A stretch of 64,000 nt of DNA from Bacillus sp. ISL-18 (GCF_018613415.1 NZ_JAGGQG010000003.1:269723-333722); one strand, 5' to 3'. Shown: positions 36,070 through 46,052, counted from the first letter of the stretch. Translations and numbers: made by a program. The notes: generated by a model not told the origin, from the letters alone.

Positions 36070-36822
36070 ATGGATCGAAATAAATTTTCAGCAATAGCCC
36101 ATCGTGATCATGCATTTGCTAATCCTATTGGTGAAGCTAAGCTCATGAAAATGATAGGAATGACGGCTCTAAAGCCTAACGATAAGGTGATCGATATTGG
36201 TGCCGGGAAATGTGAACTGTTAATCCGTTTAGTGGAAGGCTATCAGGTAAAGGGGACGGCTATTGAATTGTATGATGGTGCAATTGTAGAAGCACAACGA
36301 CGGGCAGCCGCGCGGATACCAGAGGATAGCATTGACTATATCGCTGCAGATGCAAGTGTGGCGGTAAAAGGATTAGGACTTGGGAGTTTTGATTTGGGAG
36401 TATGCATCGGTTCGACTCACGCTTTGGGTGGTCTTGAGGAGACGCTAATGACACTTAAAAATCTTGTTAAAAAGAATGGTTATATTTTAGTTGGTGAAGG
36501 ATATTGGAAGCAGTCACCAAGCTCAGAGTATTTAGAGGCGCTTGGCGGTGCAGATGAATCTGAATGTAAAAGTCATGCTGATACGGTCAGGGCTGGTGAG
36601 GAGTTAGGGTTAATCCCGCTCTGGTCATATGTGGCAGGTGATGAAGAATGGGATGATTATGAGTGGCTTTATTCCTCTTCTATCGAGAATTATTGTTTGG
36701 AGCATCCAGAGGACCCCGATGTTGAGGCAATGCTAGAGCGGATCCGGTCTTGGAGACGGACCTATTTGCAATGGGGCCGCGATACTTTGGGGTTTGGGTT
36801 ATATTTGTATAGGAATTTGTAG
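36070..36822 (+). CDS. SAM-dependent methyltransferase
   Basis: 250 residues of a class I methyltransferase. Motif I is VIDIGAGKCELLIRL (about 40-54), motif II ASVAVKGLGLGSFD, motif III YILVGEGYW. AAAGGAGAGG precedes the ATG at 36070; the longer frame from 36046 adds only MMIKGEEK, which encodes that ribosome site. Substrate unknown. Confidence 0.85.
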   Translation: MDRNKFSAIAHRDHAFANPIGEAKLMKMIGMTALKPNDKVIDIGAGKCELLIRLVEGYQVKGTAIELYDGAIVEAQRRAAARIPEDSIDYIAADASVAVKGLGLGSFDLGVCIGSTHALGGLEETLMTLKNLVKKNGYILVGEGYWKQSPSSEYLEALGGADESECKSHADTVRAGEELGLIPLWSYVAGDEEWDDYEWLYSSSIENYCLEHPEDPDVEAMLERIRSWRRTYLQWGRDTLGFGLYLYRNL

Positions 36823-36929
36823 AAGTGTTGGCGTACTAAGTAGGGAAATTTCTAGAAGAATACTTTTTAGATGATTAGCTCGGATTTGTCCTTCATGGTC
36901 TTGATTGAGAATATTTTTGGTTGATTTTA

Positions 36930-37150
36930 AAAGTCTATTCGACAACAACAAAAAGACTGCATATAAAATGTCCAATAGGCAATTGTCTATTGGACAAAAC
37001 CAAACCAATGTCATCTATATTGTCTAATAGACCCGCCCTATCGGACAAACTCATCCATTAATTTTTTAAAATGTCTTTTTACAAATATTCTATTAGACAA
37101 AATTCACTGAAGCTCATAGAAACTGTCTAATAGAATCACTACTTCCGACA
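36930..37150. repeat. Cluster of inverted TGTCYAATAG/CTATTRGACA repeats
   Basis: At least seven copies of a ten-base motif: TGTCCAATAG (36969) with CTATTGGACA (36987); TGTCTAATAG (37021) with CTATCGGACA (37038); CTATTAGACA (37090) with TGTCTAATAG (37124); plus a lone GTCTATTCGAC (36933). The pairs can fold into hairpins. It fills the gap between two convergent genes. Confidence 0.75.
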
Positions 37151-37161
37151 GATATCCTTCA

Positions 37162-37983
37162 TCAGCCACCAAAATACTCCTTCCGCACAATCTCTACATT
37201 GTCTTTATGACACTCCTTCGTAAAGTTAGACGGAAATGGCATTTCCTTTTCCAAACCACTCAGCTGGACAGCATCCTCCTCCTTCACAGCCGTTATCATG
37301 CGCCTCAAATAATCCTGAGACAGTTGAATCCGTCGCTCCATCTCTTCCTGACGAGCTGTTGCTTGCCCATGCCCTGGCACAAGCAAGGACACTCTATGAT
37401 TCAACAATACTTGTTCCGCCTTCCGAAGTGTTTCCTCATATGCTTTAGCACTGTAATAAATAAACGGGAGCTCAAAATCAGAAAGGTAATCACCCGCAAT
37501 CCATAGCCCAAGCGGCTCGACTAACATAAATACGCCATCATGCGTATGACCCTGCGCAAGGTAAAAGGTCAGTGTCGTCTCCCCCAGCACTAGCTGCTCC
37601 CCATCTTCACAAATCACGTAATCTACTTCCGGAAAGCCAATCTTATAGGGAGGTTCAATGTAATACTCATTATAAAATTGCTCAATCAGCTCTAGCTTTT
37701 GCTCTTTTTGCGGATGTTCCTGCAGTCCTTTGCTGCCGATCACTTTCGCGCCAGGGAACGCATGATACCCGATGATATGGTCAAAGTCCCCATGTGTAAA
37801 CAGAAGATACACTTCTCTATCCCCTTGAACCCGTGTAACATGCTCCTTAATTTCCTCTATCTCATGTGGAACCCAGTTCGGGTCAACCACGATAACGAGG
37901 TCTTCTGTTACAGCTACCGTACAGGTCGTCTGAAATAATGCACTTTGAAACACCGTTATCGATTCATTTTGAAATTGGATCAT
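37162..37983 (-). CDS. MBL-fold metallo-hydrolase
   Basis: 273 residues. Metal ligands visible: FTHGDFDHIIGYH (about 63-75), AQGHTHDGVF, AGDYLSD, and LVPGHGQA. A hydrolase of the glyoxalase II/lactamase superfamily. The gene follows the quinone oxidoreductase by 17 bp and is probably co-transcribed, hinting at detoxification of a reactive metabolite. Confidence 0.83.
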   Translation of the reverse strand: MIQFQNESITVFQSALFQTTCTVAVTEDLVIVVDPNWVPHEIEEIKEHVTRVQGDREVYLLFTHGDFDHIIGYHAFPGAKVIGSKGLQEHPQKEQKLELIEQFYNEYYIEPPYKIGFPEVDYVICEDGEQLVLGETTLTFYLAQGHTHDGVFMLVEPLGLWIAGDYLSDFELPFIYYSAKAYEETLRKAEQVLLNHRVSLLVPGHGQATARQEEMERRIQLSQDYLRRMITAVKEEDAVQLSGLEKEMPFPSNFTKECHKDNVEIVRKEYFGG

Positions 37984-37999
37984 AGCAGCTCTCCCCCCT

Positions 38000-38965
38000 C
38001 TAAGGAATTAATAATATTTTCCCTGTACTTTTACGGCTTTCAAGATGCCGGTGAGCATCCTGCCCATCCTTCAGTGCGAAAACGGCGGGCTCCGCTACTC
38101 GGACTTTCCCCTCACCCATCCAACGGAAGAGCTCTTTTGAACGAGCAACCCGCTCCGCGCGGGAGGTAAGTACGTTCCAAAGGTCTCCGCCTGTCAGGGT
38201 TTTCGATGTATCCATTAACATCCTTGGATCAACAGGAGCTGGGTCTCCTCCGGCCATTCCATAAAATACAACTGTGCCGCCAACACGTGTAACTTCAAAA
38301 CTGTCGGAGAGCGTCGACCCTACTGAGTCAAAAACCACATCGACCCCTTTGCCTCCGGTTACTTCCATCACTTGTTTTTTCCAATCATCCTGATACAAGA
38401 AAACCGTTTTCGCTCCCGCATCCTTTGCGGCAGCCGCTTTTTCCTTAGATGATGTTAAACCAATAACTTTTCCCCCGAGCAGGTTTACAATTTGAACGAG
38501 CAGCTGTCCTACACCACCAGCAGCAGCATGTATCAGAACCACGTCATTCTCTTTCACAGCATAACTATCACGCGATAAATAGTGTGCAGTTAATCCTTGA
38601 AGCAAGACAGCTGCCGCATCTTTCAATGAGATGGATTCCGGAACTGGGATTGCTTTTTCAAATGGAACAGCAACGAACTCAGCGTTCGCATATGGTACAT
38701 CAGCGAATGCAATTCGGTCGCCCACCTTTATCCCTTCTACCTTTGCTCCTACCTTTTCAACCATACCAGCCCCTTCATACCCTAAAATATAAGGAGGTTT
38801 GCCCGCTAAGTGGTAGTTCCCTTTTCTTCTGTATATATCAGCAAAGTTCAAGCCTATCGCCTTCATGTTTACGAGAATCTCCTCGTGACCAATCATTGGA
38901 TGATCAATTTCCGTATATTCGAGAACTTCTGGACCGCCAAATGTATTAAATACTAATGCTTTCAA
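38000..38965 (-). CDS. Quinone oxidoreductase-type MDR protein
   Basis: 321 residues of the zinc-free medium-chain reductase family. NADPH site AAAGGVGQLLVQI (about 140-152); the usual catalytic zinc cysteines are absent. EYEGAGMVEKVG and MLMDTSKTLTGGDLW are typical of QorA-like enzymes. Ends 17 bp before the MBL gene on the same strand. Confidence 0.87.
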   Translation of the reverse strand: MKALVFNTFGGPEVLEYTEIDHPMIGHEEILVNMKAIGLNFADIYRRKGNYHLAGKPPYILGYEGAGMVEKVGAKVEGIKVGDRIAFADVPYANAEFVAVPFEKAIPVPESISLKDAAAVLLQGLTAHYLSRDSYAVKENDVVLIHAAAGGVGQLLVQIVNLLGGKVIGLTSSKEKAAAAKDAGAKTVFLYQDDWKKQVMEVTGGKGVDVVFDSVGSTLSDSFEVTRVGGTVVFYGMAGGDPAPVDPRMLMDTSKTLTGGDLWNVLTSRAERVARSKELFRWMGEGKVRVAEPAVFALKDGQDAHRHLESRKSTGKILLIP

Positions 38966-39098
38966 CTAAAATACCCTCATTCGTTCCAAATTTTTTGTTT
39001 ACGCTACTATTATTTAGAAATGTCCTTTAGAAAGCAAGTAATAAAAAGGAGGCTTCACTCTGAAAGAAAGGTAAAAAAAGTGTATTAATAACAAAAAT

Positions 39099-39140
39099 AT
39101 AAAAGGCTTGTGTTTGCAGCAACAAACATCAAGCCTTTTA
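39099..39140 (-). terminator. Terminator of the fructan uptake operon
   Basis: AAAAGGCTTG/CAAGCCTTTT with inner GTTTG/CAAAC stem and TATATTTTTG tail on the minus strand. Confidence 0.85.
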
Positions 39141-39154
39141 TTGGTTAAACAGCA

Positions 39155-39721
39155 TCACGTAAATAGCTTATGGCAGACGGTATAGGATCCATAAACAGAA
39201 ATGCTTCCAACAATAAAAATCATTGCCGGAATTAAATAGATAAGATAAAGCGAAATCAGGAGAATCCCAATTAACAAGACTGTTGTCAAAGGATAAGAAA
39301 TAGCCATTATAAGTGAATTTCGAATAACATGTTTCCACTTAGTCTCAAAATGAGCCATTACGGGAAATAAATAAACGGTTATCGATAAAAATAATAGAGC
39401 TAACACCCCAAGAATACCCATCATTAGCTCGTTCGAATGCACCAGCTGATAATTGAGAAAAATTAGATAGGCTAATCCAAACCACAGGAACGAGAGTCCC
39501 ATGCTCTGGAAAAAACTTTCCCGGAATAACCCGAAAAAGGTTCGGAAAACCCCGTCTGTTTCTTTGCCTATAACCCATTTTCGAATCACGCCATACATCG
39601 CAGTTGTCGCTGGAAAAATGGTCACCACTGGAATGCAAACAATAAGCCAGATCAGATTCAATAAAAATAGGTCTACCATTCTTTCAATGCCCCTCAGCAT
39701 TCGACTATTTAGGATATTCAT
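39155..39721 (-). CDS. DUF624 (YesL-type) membrane protein
   Basis: 188 residues with about four to five helices and the DUF624 pattern (LNLIWLIVCIPVVTIFPATTAMYG near the start). These proteins travel with oligosaccharide ABC importers such as yesL next to yesMN/lplABC, and may help the transporter. AAGGGGAAG upstream. Last gene of the GH32 operon. Confidence 0.85.
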   Translation of the reverse strand: MNILNSRMLRGIERMVDLFLLNLIWLIVCIPVVTIFPATTAMYGVIRKWVIGKETDGVFRTFFGLFRESFFQSMGLSFLWFGLAYLIFLNYQLVHSNELMMGILGVLALLFLSITVYLFPVMAHFETKWKHVIRNSLIMAISYPLTTVLLIGILLISLYLIYLIPAMIFIVGSISVYGSYTVCHKLFT

Positions 39722-39737
39722 GGATGACTTCCCCTTC

Positions 39738-41216
39738 TTATTTCCAGATTGAGTTTAACTGATAGACTTCTAATGAGACGAGTGTAACATCTCCTCCACT
39801 TGCAAACAATGCTAATCCATCACTTGTGCTGCTCGGAAAAATTAGGTCTGTCATGATCGTTTCACCACTATTAGCAAACACTTCAACTGAACACCAGTCT
39901 AGGAATAAACGAAGTTTCACTCGATTTTCCTCTGGTTCTACTCTTGCAGAGTGTCTGCAAGCGAATAACGGATGGAAAGAAGTTTCACCTGAATGCTCGC
40001 GGTCGATAAAAAGTTCCTCTTTTACTGCATCATAGCCAATAATCGTCTTTTCTTCATTTGAGTTTCTTACTTCAAATCCGAATTCAGTTGCAGAATTCAG
40101 TTCAAACTCAGCCACTATTTCGATTTCTTTTCCTTTACAATCGGATAGCACATTGTCGGAATTTGAGTGAATGATTATATCTTGCCATTTTCTGTTTTCA
40201 TTCCGAAGACTTTCTATTTCCTTTACAGGAGTCTGTGTTAATCGGATGCCTTCAGGCATGTTGTGAAGTGACAACTCCCTTGGCAGCGTCATAGCACTTC
40301 TCCATTCTTTCGTCGGTGTGATGTTGGCGTATTTCCAATTACTCATCCAGCCGATAAATACCCGTCTTTCGTCCAATGTATCCGACCAGGTTACTCCTGC
40401 ATAATTGTCACGGCCGTAGTCGACCCACAAAACCGTTTCATCGGGATTATCATTGATAAACGTTTTTCCATCGAATTCTCCAACAAAATACTGCGTTCGG
40501 GAACCTTCTGGGTACGCCTCATCGTTTCCGATGCTGACAATCATAACCCATTTCTTCTTATCCGTATCACCAATTGGCAATTTAAACAGGTCCGGACACT
40601 CCCATACTCCGTCATGGGAACCGGCAGCCCTGCCAAATTCACTTGCAAAGTCCCAAGTTTTTAAGTCATCTGAAAGATAGATTCTTACATGGCTGCCAAC
40701 AGCTAAAATCATGATCCACTTATGTGACTCTTCGTGCCAGAATACTTTTGGGTCGCGGAAATCTGCGATAGTATGATCGATTAAAACGGGGTTTCCATCA
40801 TATGTAATCCAAGTTCTCCCTTTGTCCGTACTGTAAGCGATGCTTTGCGTTTGTTTTGGTCCATCCGCTGAAGTGAATATGGCCACAAGGCCTGTTCCTC
40901 CGTTAAAAAATCCACTGGAATCCTTCCAATCCACTACTGCACTTCCAGAGAAAATTGTACCATTTTCGTCAGGATATAAAGCAATCGGCAGATGCTCCCA
41001 ATGAATCAAATCCGTGCTTACCGCGTGTCCCCAATGCATGGGCCCCCATACTGTGCTATACGGATGATATTGATAAAACAAATGATATTCTCCTTCAAAA
41101 TAAACCATCCCGTTGGGGTCGTTCATCCAATTGGCTTCCGGTGTAAAATGATACTGCGGCCGATAGTTTTCTGTGTACTTTTCTGAACTTAACAAATTAG
41201 ATTTCTCAGATACCAT
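39738..41216 (-). CDS. Intracellular GH32 fructan/sucrose hydrolase
   Basis: 492 residues. GH32 signature WMNDPNGM (nucleophile, about residue 33), FSGSAV, stabiliser FRDPKVF, acid/base WECPDLF. No signal peptide. Closer in pattern to levanase/invertase (YHPYSTVWGPMHWGHA) than the PTS-coupled hydrolase at 15900. Starts two bases after the fructokinase stop with AAAGGAG. Coupled to an ABC importer, it probably cleaves short fructo-oligosaccharides or levan fragments inside the cell. Confidence 0.87.
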   Translation of the reverse strand: MVSEKSNLLSSEKYTENYRPQYHFTPEANWMNDPNGMVYFEGEYHLFYQYHPYSTVWGPMHWGHAVSTDLIHWEHLPIALYPDENGTIFSGSAVVDWKDSSGFFNGGTGLVAIFTSADGPKQTQSIAYSTDKGRTWITYDGNPVLIDHTIADFRDPKVFWHEESHKWIMILAVGSHVRIYLSDDLKTWDFASEFGRAAGSHDGVWECPDLFKLPIGDTDKKKWVMIVSIGNDEAYPEGSRTQYFVGEFDGKTFINDNPDETVLWVDYGRDNYAGVTWSDTLDERRVFIGWMSNWKYANITPTKEWRSAMTLPRELSLHNMPEGIRLTQTPVKEIESLRNENRKWQDIIIHSNSDNVLSDCKGKEIEIVAEFELNSATEFGFEVRNSNEEKTIIGYDAVKEELFIDREHSGETSFHPLFACRHSARVEPEENRVKLRLFLDWCSVEVFANSGETIMTDLIFPSSTSDGLALFASGGDVTLVSLEVYQLNSIWK

Positions 41217-41218
41217 AG

Positions 41219-42199
41219 TTACATGTTCTCCTTTGTCGTTACCTTTGAAGTAATAAGTGTATTTGTCTCATCGAGAGTAGGCATACTTAGAATCGCACCT
41301 CTTTTGGTTGTAGCTAATGCGCCTACAGCGTTAGCAAACGAAGCTATTTCCGTTAATTCTTCCTTTGATAAGTTATCGATCTTACCGTCTTTCTCAAGAA
41401 CCTTGTAAAGAACTCCTCCAAGGAATCCGTCTCCTGCTCCTGTAGTATCTTGGACATTTACTTCATATCCCGGTACTAGACCTGTTTTTTCTCCATGCCT
41501 GATAAAGCAGCCATTTCCACCTAACGTGATAAACAATAATGGAACTTGATACTTTTCCCATATCATCTTGGATCCTTTTTCTATATCACTAATCCCGGTA
41601 AGAAACACTAATTCTTCCTCAGAAATTTTTACGATATCGGATAATTGAAGCCCTTTGAACATCATCTCTTTGGCATGGTCGAGATTACCCCATAACGATT
41701 CCCGTAAATTTGGATCAAAGGATATAAGAACACCGTTTTCTTTCGCAAAAGAAACGGCTGCCAGGGTGGTTTCAGCAGAAGGGTTATTCGTCATTGATAC
41801 AGAGCCAAAGTGAAATATCCGTGAATCTTTAATCGTGTCAAAGTTTACCTCTTCCACTTCTAAGGTTGTATCTGCCCCAGGATCACGGTAAAAGCTAAAT
41901 GTTCGATCCCCCGTATGATCTAGGTGGACAAAAGCTAAAGTTGTATTGGTATGTGTCGAGGTCACAAGCCCTGAAGTATCCACATTTATTTGCTTCAATG
42001 TATTTCTTAAAAAAGTTCCAAACTGATCGTTTCCAACTTTCCCTATAAATCTAGTTCTTTTTTGAAACTTAGATAATACGGCCAAAACATTTGCTGGCGC
42101 ACCGCCTGGATTCTGTTCAAACAGAATCCCTCCATTTTCCGAAAACCCGGAAGGTGTAAAATCAATCAGTACCTCCCCAAGTGCTGTAATATCGTACAT
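41219..42199 (-). CDS. Fructokinase, PfkB family (fructan operon)
   Basis: 326 residues: ALGEVLIDFTP, GGAPANVL, FDPNLR and catalytic DTTGAGDGF. Phosphorylates fructose freed by the downstream GH32. An in-frame GTG nine bases earlier (VNNMYD) fits the AAGGAG slightly differently; ATG 42199 was chosen. Tightly coupled to GH32. Confidence 0.88.
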   Translation of the reverse strand: MYDITALGEVLIDFTPSGFSENGGILFEQNPGGAPANVLAVLSKFQKRTRFIGKVGNDQFGTFLRNTLKQINVDTSGLVTSTHTNTTLAFVHLDHTGDRTFSFYRDPGADTTLEVEEVNFDTIKDSRIFHFGSVSMTNNPSAETTLAAVSFAKENGVLISFDPNLRESLWGNLDHAKEMMFKGLQLSDIVKISEEELVFLTGISDIEKGSKMIWEKYQVPLLFITLGGNGCFIRHGEKTGLVPGYEVNVQDTTGAGDGFLGGVLYKVLEKDGKIDNLSKEELTEIASFANAVGALATTKRGAILSMPTLDETNTLITSKVTTKENM

Positions 42200-42298
42200 G
42201 TTGTTCACCTGTCTCCTTATTTTTCTGTGTCCCTTAGAAAAGACAAGGCAGAACAAAGGCGGCCCCCTTTATGTTCTGCCCTCTAATGAATCCAAGAT

Positions 42299-43906
42299 CT
42301 ATTTATTGTTTTTATTAAAATTATCGAGACCTTTTTGGTATAGTTTCATTAGCTCAGGAAGTCCCATTTGGTCTAATTGTTTTACATAACTATCCCATTC
42401 CTTTTCGATTCCACCATCTTGCAGCCAGTGAGCTTGTTTTTGATTAACAAACTGAGTAATATCGGTCTGCAGCTGATTGACTCGTTTGGTATCCTCTTCA
42501 TTAAAGAAAACTTGTGGATAGTTTTCTTTTTCAGCATATGGACGATAATACTTATCTAATATTGCCAAACGTTCTTTTGCACGCGGCTCCATGTCAACCA
42601 CTTTTCCGAAGTCATCTTTTAATACTACGAATGGTCCTCCAGGAGCTACTTTTTGACGGAATTCTCCCATTGCCACGCCAGCCGGCAATTCTTTATTTAC
42701 AAGCATTCCATTTGCATCCTCTTCATAAATTTCACCAAGTGGACCCCAGTCAACCTGAGCCGATTCTTTTGGATCATATAACTGGTCCACCCATCTTGCC
42801 GTAATTTCTGGATATTTATTGGCTTTCGTGATTACAAAAGCATCACGGCTGTATTCAGAGTAATTAGAACGTCCTACAATCGGTGTTCCATCTGGTCCTT
42901 TAAGAGGCGGCAGAACCGCATAGTCATCCTGACGGTCCGTTCCGACTAGTTCAGTATCTTCCCACCAAATAAACGAACCAAGTGTCTCGTCTTTTGTTTT
43001 TCCTTTTGAGAATAATTTTGCTTGATCCTGTGTGGTTGCTTCGGGATCAAGGATTCCTTCTTTCACCCACTTATGGTAATAAGCAATCGCCTTCTTATAT
43101 TCCGGCTGCACCGCGCTGAAGATGACTTTTCCATCCCGGACAATACGGTGGTCATTATTATCAGGAACACCAAAAGCAGCAATCATATCACCAAAGTTTC
43201 CACACCAGCCATTAAATAGGTACGTTAACCCGATCTCATCTTTTTTGCCGTTTCCGTTGGCGTCTTTATCTTGGAACGCTTTTAGGACATCATGATATTC
43301 TTCAACAGTAGTTGGCATTTTCAAACCTAGCTTATCCAGCCACGTTTTGTTTATGTACATGGTGTTCGGCAGTCCAACAAGGTCCATTTCCTCTGCTCTC
43401 GGCAGTGAATAAATTTGTCCATCAGGAGCAGTGATGACACTCTTTAGAGCTGGTCTTTCTTCTAATCTCTTTTTTAGGTTAGGCATATACTTATCTATTA
43501 AATTATCGAGAGGAATGATCGTTCCATCTTTTGCATACTTCACAATATCTAAATCTGTAAATCCGGAATTATAAAAAGCATCTGGTAAATCCCCGCTTGA
43601 GAGCAGCAGGTTTTTTTTCTCTTGATATCCTTCACTTGGAATGTTGTTCCACTTCACTTGAACATTAGTTTGTTTCTGCAGCTCTTTGAACAGTGTCATA
43701 TCTTTAAAATTTGGAGCTAAAGAAGATTTAGGTGATACAAAATTCAACGTTATGTTTTTATCAACAATCGGTAAGCCAGTTTCATTCATCTTTACATTGA
43801 CTTTCTTTTCACTTGCATTGCCATTTGAACTATTCGAGCAGCCAGCGAGAATAGCAGATAACCCAATTGATAAAACCAGTGAATTCCTTACCCATGACTT
43901 TTTCAT
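42299..43906 (-). CDS. ABC importer substrate-binding lipoprotein (LplA type)
   Basis: 535 residues. Lipobox ILAGC with lipidated Cys23; then a family-1 binding fold (LNFVSPKSSLAPNF, DKYMPNLKKRLEERP, YSLPRAEEMDL). Large size is typical for LplA/YtcQ proteins binding complex oligosaccharides. GGGAGAG upstream. Lies between two permeases and the sugar enzymes; with them it probably captures fructo-oligosaccharides. Confidence 0.88.
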   Translation of the reverse strand: MKKSWVRNSLVLSIGLSAILAGCSNSSNGNASEKKVNVKMNETGLPIVDKNITLNFVSPKSSLAPNFKDMTLFKELQKQTNVQVKWNNIPSEGYQEKKNLLLSSGDLPDAFYNSGFTDLDIVKYAKDGTIIPLDNLIDKYMPNLKKRLEERPALKSVITAPDGQIYSLPRAEEMDLVGLPNTMYINKTWLDKLGLKMPTTVEEYHDVLKAFQDKDANGNGKKDEIGLTYLFNGWCGNFGDMIAAFGVPDNNDHRIVRDGKVIFSAVQPEYKKAIAYYHKWVKEGILDPEATTQDQAKLFSKGKTKDETLGSFIWWEDTELVGTDRQDDYAVLPPLKGPDGTPIVGRSNYSEYSRDAFVITKANKYPEITARWVDQLYDPKESAQVDWGPLGEIYEEDANGMLVNKELPAGVAMGEFRQKVAPGGPFVVLKDDFGKVVDMEPRAKERLAILDKYYRPYAEKENYPQVFFNEEDTKRVNQLQTDITQFVNQKQAHWLQDGGIEKEWDSYVKQLDQMGLPELMKLYQKGLDNFNKNNK

Positions 43907-43941
43907 GTCGTGCTCTCCCTTTATAATTATTTTTTATTTTC

Positions 43942-44127
43942 AGGCTGTGTTAAAGGTTATTTTGATTTTTATCACGTTGATTGGAGCGGAAGGCGGCGAA
44001 GACTCCTGCGGGAGTACGGGGCAGGGGAGACCCCACAGGCGCAAGTGCGCCGAGGAGGCTCCCCGGCACGCCCGCGGAAAGCGAAGCCGCCTGGAGCGGA
44101 AATCAACATTCAAGATTAACACAGCCT
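43942..44127. mobile_element. MITE-like palindromic element, 186 bp
   Basis: Perfect 12-bp terminal inverted repeats: AGGCTGTGTTAA (43942-43953) and TTAACACAGCCT (44116-44127). Nested GTTGATT and AATCAAC arms follow, enclosing a GC-rich core with GGAGCGGAAGGCGG and GCCGCCTGGAGCGG ends. No transposase. Much richer in G+C than its surroundings. It sits between the second permease and the lipoprotein gene, inside one operon; similar elements are common in Bacillus genomes. Confidence 0.85.
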
Positions 44128-44168
44128 ATTTTTATATAATGGCGAAATGGTTGCGGTTATCTAAAAGA

Positions 44169-45068
44169 TCATCCCTTTACTCCGCCAATTAATACACCTT
44201 TAACAAAATGTCTTTGAACAAATGGATAAACAATTAACAATGGGAGGGCTCCCACAATAATAATTCCATATTTAATGATCTCTCCTACCTGCTGCTGCGC
44301 TGCAAGGTTATCAAGATCGCTTAACATTTTGATGCTAAGCTGATTTTGGGTCAGAATATTTCTCAAGATTAATTGCAAAGGATAAAGACTCTCATCATTT
44401 AAATAGATGAGGGCATCAAAGTATGAGTTCCATTGTCCAACTGCATAAAACAAAACCATAACCGCTATGATTGGTTTGGAAAGAGGCAGTACCACTTTTA
44501 GGAAAAATTTCGTGTTAGAGCACCCGTCAATTTTTCCAGCCTCAAGAAGTTCATTCGGTATATTCTCTTCAAAGAAGCTTCTAGCTACAATCAGATTCCA
44601 AACTGCGACTGCCTTAGGAAGAATCATGGCCCAAATTGTATTAAGCATTCCTAAATCCTTGACTACTAAATAAGTTGGGATTAACCCCCCATTAAAGAAC
44701 ATCGTGAAAAGGATCACCATCATAAAAAAGCTTTTTCCATAAAAGTCCTTGCGTGAGAGCGAATAAGCTGCCATCAGTGTCAGTGAAACCTGTACAATCG
44801 TTCCAACAACAGTGTATACCACCGTGTTTTTATACCCGAGCCAAATTTTTGGGTCACTGAAAATACGCTTGTATCCTTCAAAAGTGATTTCCTTCGGGAA
44901 AAGCCAAACTTCACCGTTATAGACCATATTCGGGTTGCTGATGGAAGCAATAATGACGAAATATAATGGATATAATACCGCCAAGCAAATCAGCGATAAG
45001 AAAATGGTATTAACCACGTCAAATATTTTATCTTCTTTTGATTTTATTTTTTTTACTGTACTTGCCAT
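44169..45068 (-). CDS. ABC importer permease (LplC/YtcP type)
   Basis: 299 residues, six helices, with the EAA-type loop ELLEAGKIDGCSNTKFFLKVVLPLS (starts about 193) that docks the ATPase. GAGGAGG precedes the ATG; 12 bp after the first permease. No ATPase gene is in the operon, so a shared MsmX-like ATPase is presumably used. Confidence 0.9.
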   Translation of the reverse strand: MASTVKKIKSKEDKIFDVVNTIFLSLICLAVLYPLYFVIIASISNPNMVYNGEVWLFPKEITFEGYKRIFSDPKIWLGYKNTVVYTVVGTIVQVSLTLMAAYSLSRKDFYGKSFFMMVILFTMFFNGGLIPTYLVVKDLGMLNTIWAMILPKAVAVWNLIVARSFFEENIPNELLEAGKIDGCSNTKFFLKVVLPLSKPIIAVMVLFYAVGQWNSYFDALIYLNDESLYPLQLILRNILTQNQLSIKMLSDLDNLAAQQQVGEIIKYGIIIVGALPLLIVYPFVQRHFVKGVLIGGVKG

Positions 45069-45080
45069 GTTTAAGCCTCC

Positions 45081-46052
45081 TCACCATAACCCTGAGCCAG
45101 AAAGTTTCTTGGCTGTTTTGTTGACAATAAAGAGCAGAATCAAATTGATTATGCTGTTAAATAATCCAACCGCTGCGCCGAAACTGTATTCAGCTTGCTG
45201 TAATCCTACTTTATAAACGTAAGTTGGAATAATCTCTGCAGCAGGTTGATTAAGAGGCGTCTGCATTAGGTAGGCCTTTTCAAAACCAATATTCATTAGA
45301 TTTCCTACAGACAAAATGAGAAGAATAATGGCTGTTGGCATAATTGCCGGAATATCAACATGTAAGATCCGCTGCCATTTATTTGCCCCATCCATCGTTG
45401 CAGCTTCATGAATTTCCGGGCTGACACCTGCGAGCGCAGCAAGATAGACAATACAAGCCCAACCTGTTTCCTGCCAAACTCCCGAACCGATATAAAGGGG
45501 CTTAAACCAATCCGGCTCTGACATAAAAGCGACCGCTTTTCCTCCGAATAACGTGACAACACTATTAATTAGACCTTTATCTGAAAAGAAGACAAACATC
45601 ATTCCAGCGAGTACCACAATGGAAATAAAATGCGGAGCATAAATGACGGTTTGGACAAATCGCTTATATTTTTCATGAATCATTTGATTTAGCAAAAGGG
45701 CAATAATAATCGGCATCGGAAATCCGATGATAAGTTGAAAAATACTCAACCCTAGAGAATTCTTAATTAAATCCCAAAACTGATAAGAATGAAAAAAACG
45801 TTCGAAGTGTTCAAAACCTACCCAAGGGCTTCCTAAAATTCCAAGTGACGGGGTAAAATCTTTAAAGGCGATTAAAACACCATACATAGGAATATATTGA
45901 AATACAATAAAATAGAGGATGGCTGGCAATAAAAAGAGATAGAGCTCATAGTTTTCCATGATCCTTTTCACTCTACTTTTCTTGTTTAAACGCTCCAATG
46001 GAATGGTAGATGGTTTTAAGGAATTAGTGGAAGCTTTTAAGGTTAATTTCAT
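45081..46052 (-). CDS. ABC importer permease (LplB type)
   Basis: 323 residues, six helices; EAA loop EIHEAATMDGANKWQRILHV (about 222-241). First structural gene after the regulator; GAGGGAGAG upstream. Two GAAACGTTTC sites lie in its leader. Works with the neighbouring LplC-type permease and lipoprotein. Confidence 0.9.
   Translation of the reverse strand: MKLTLKASTNSLKPSTIPLERLNKKSRVKRIMENYELYLFLLPAILYFIVFQYIPMYGVLIAFKDFTPSLGILGSPWVGFEHFERFFHSYQFWDLIKNSLGLSIFQLIIGFPMPIIIALLLNQMIHEKYKRFVQTVIYAPHFISIVVLAGMMFVFFSDKGLINSVVTLFGGKAVAFMSEPDWFKPLYIGSGVWQETGWACIVYLAALAGVSPEIHEAATMDGANKWQRILHVDIPAIMPTAIILLILSVGNLMNIGFEKAYLMQTPLNQPAAEIIPTYVYKVGLQQAEYSFGAAVGLFNSIINLILLFIVNKTAKKLSGSGLW

Noticed and set aside
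43910..44192. Two ORFs in the 44 kb gap
   Set aside because: Translation of the GC-rich MITE-like element; Arg/Gly/Pro-rich and without a family pattern.
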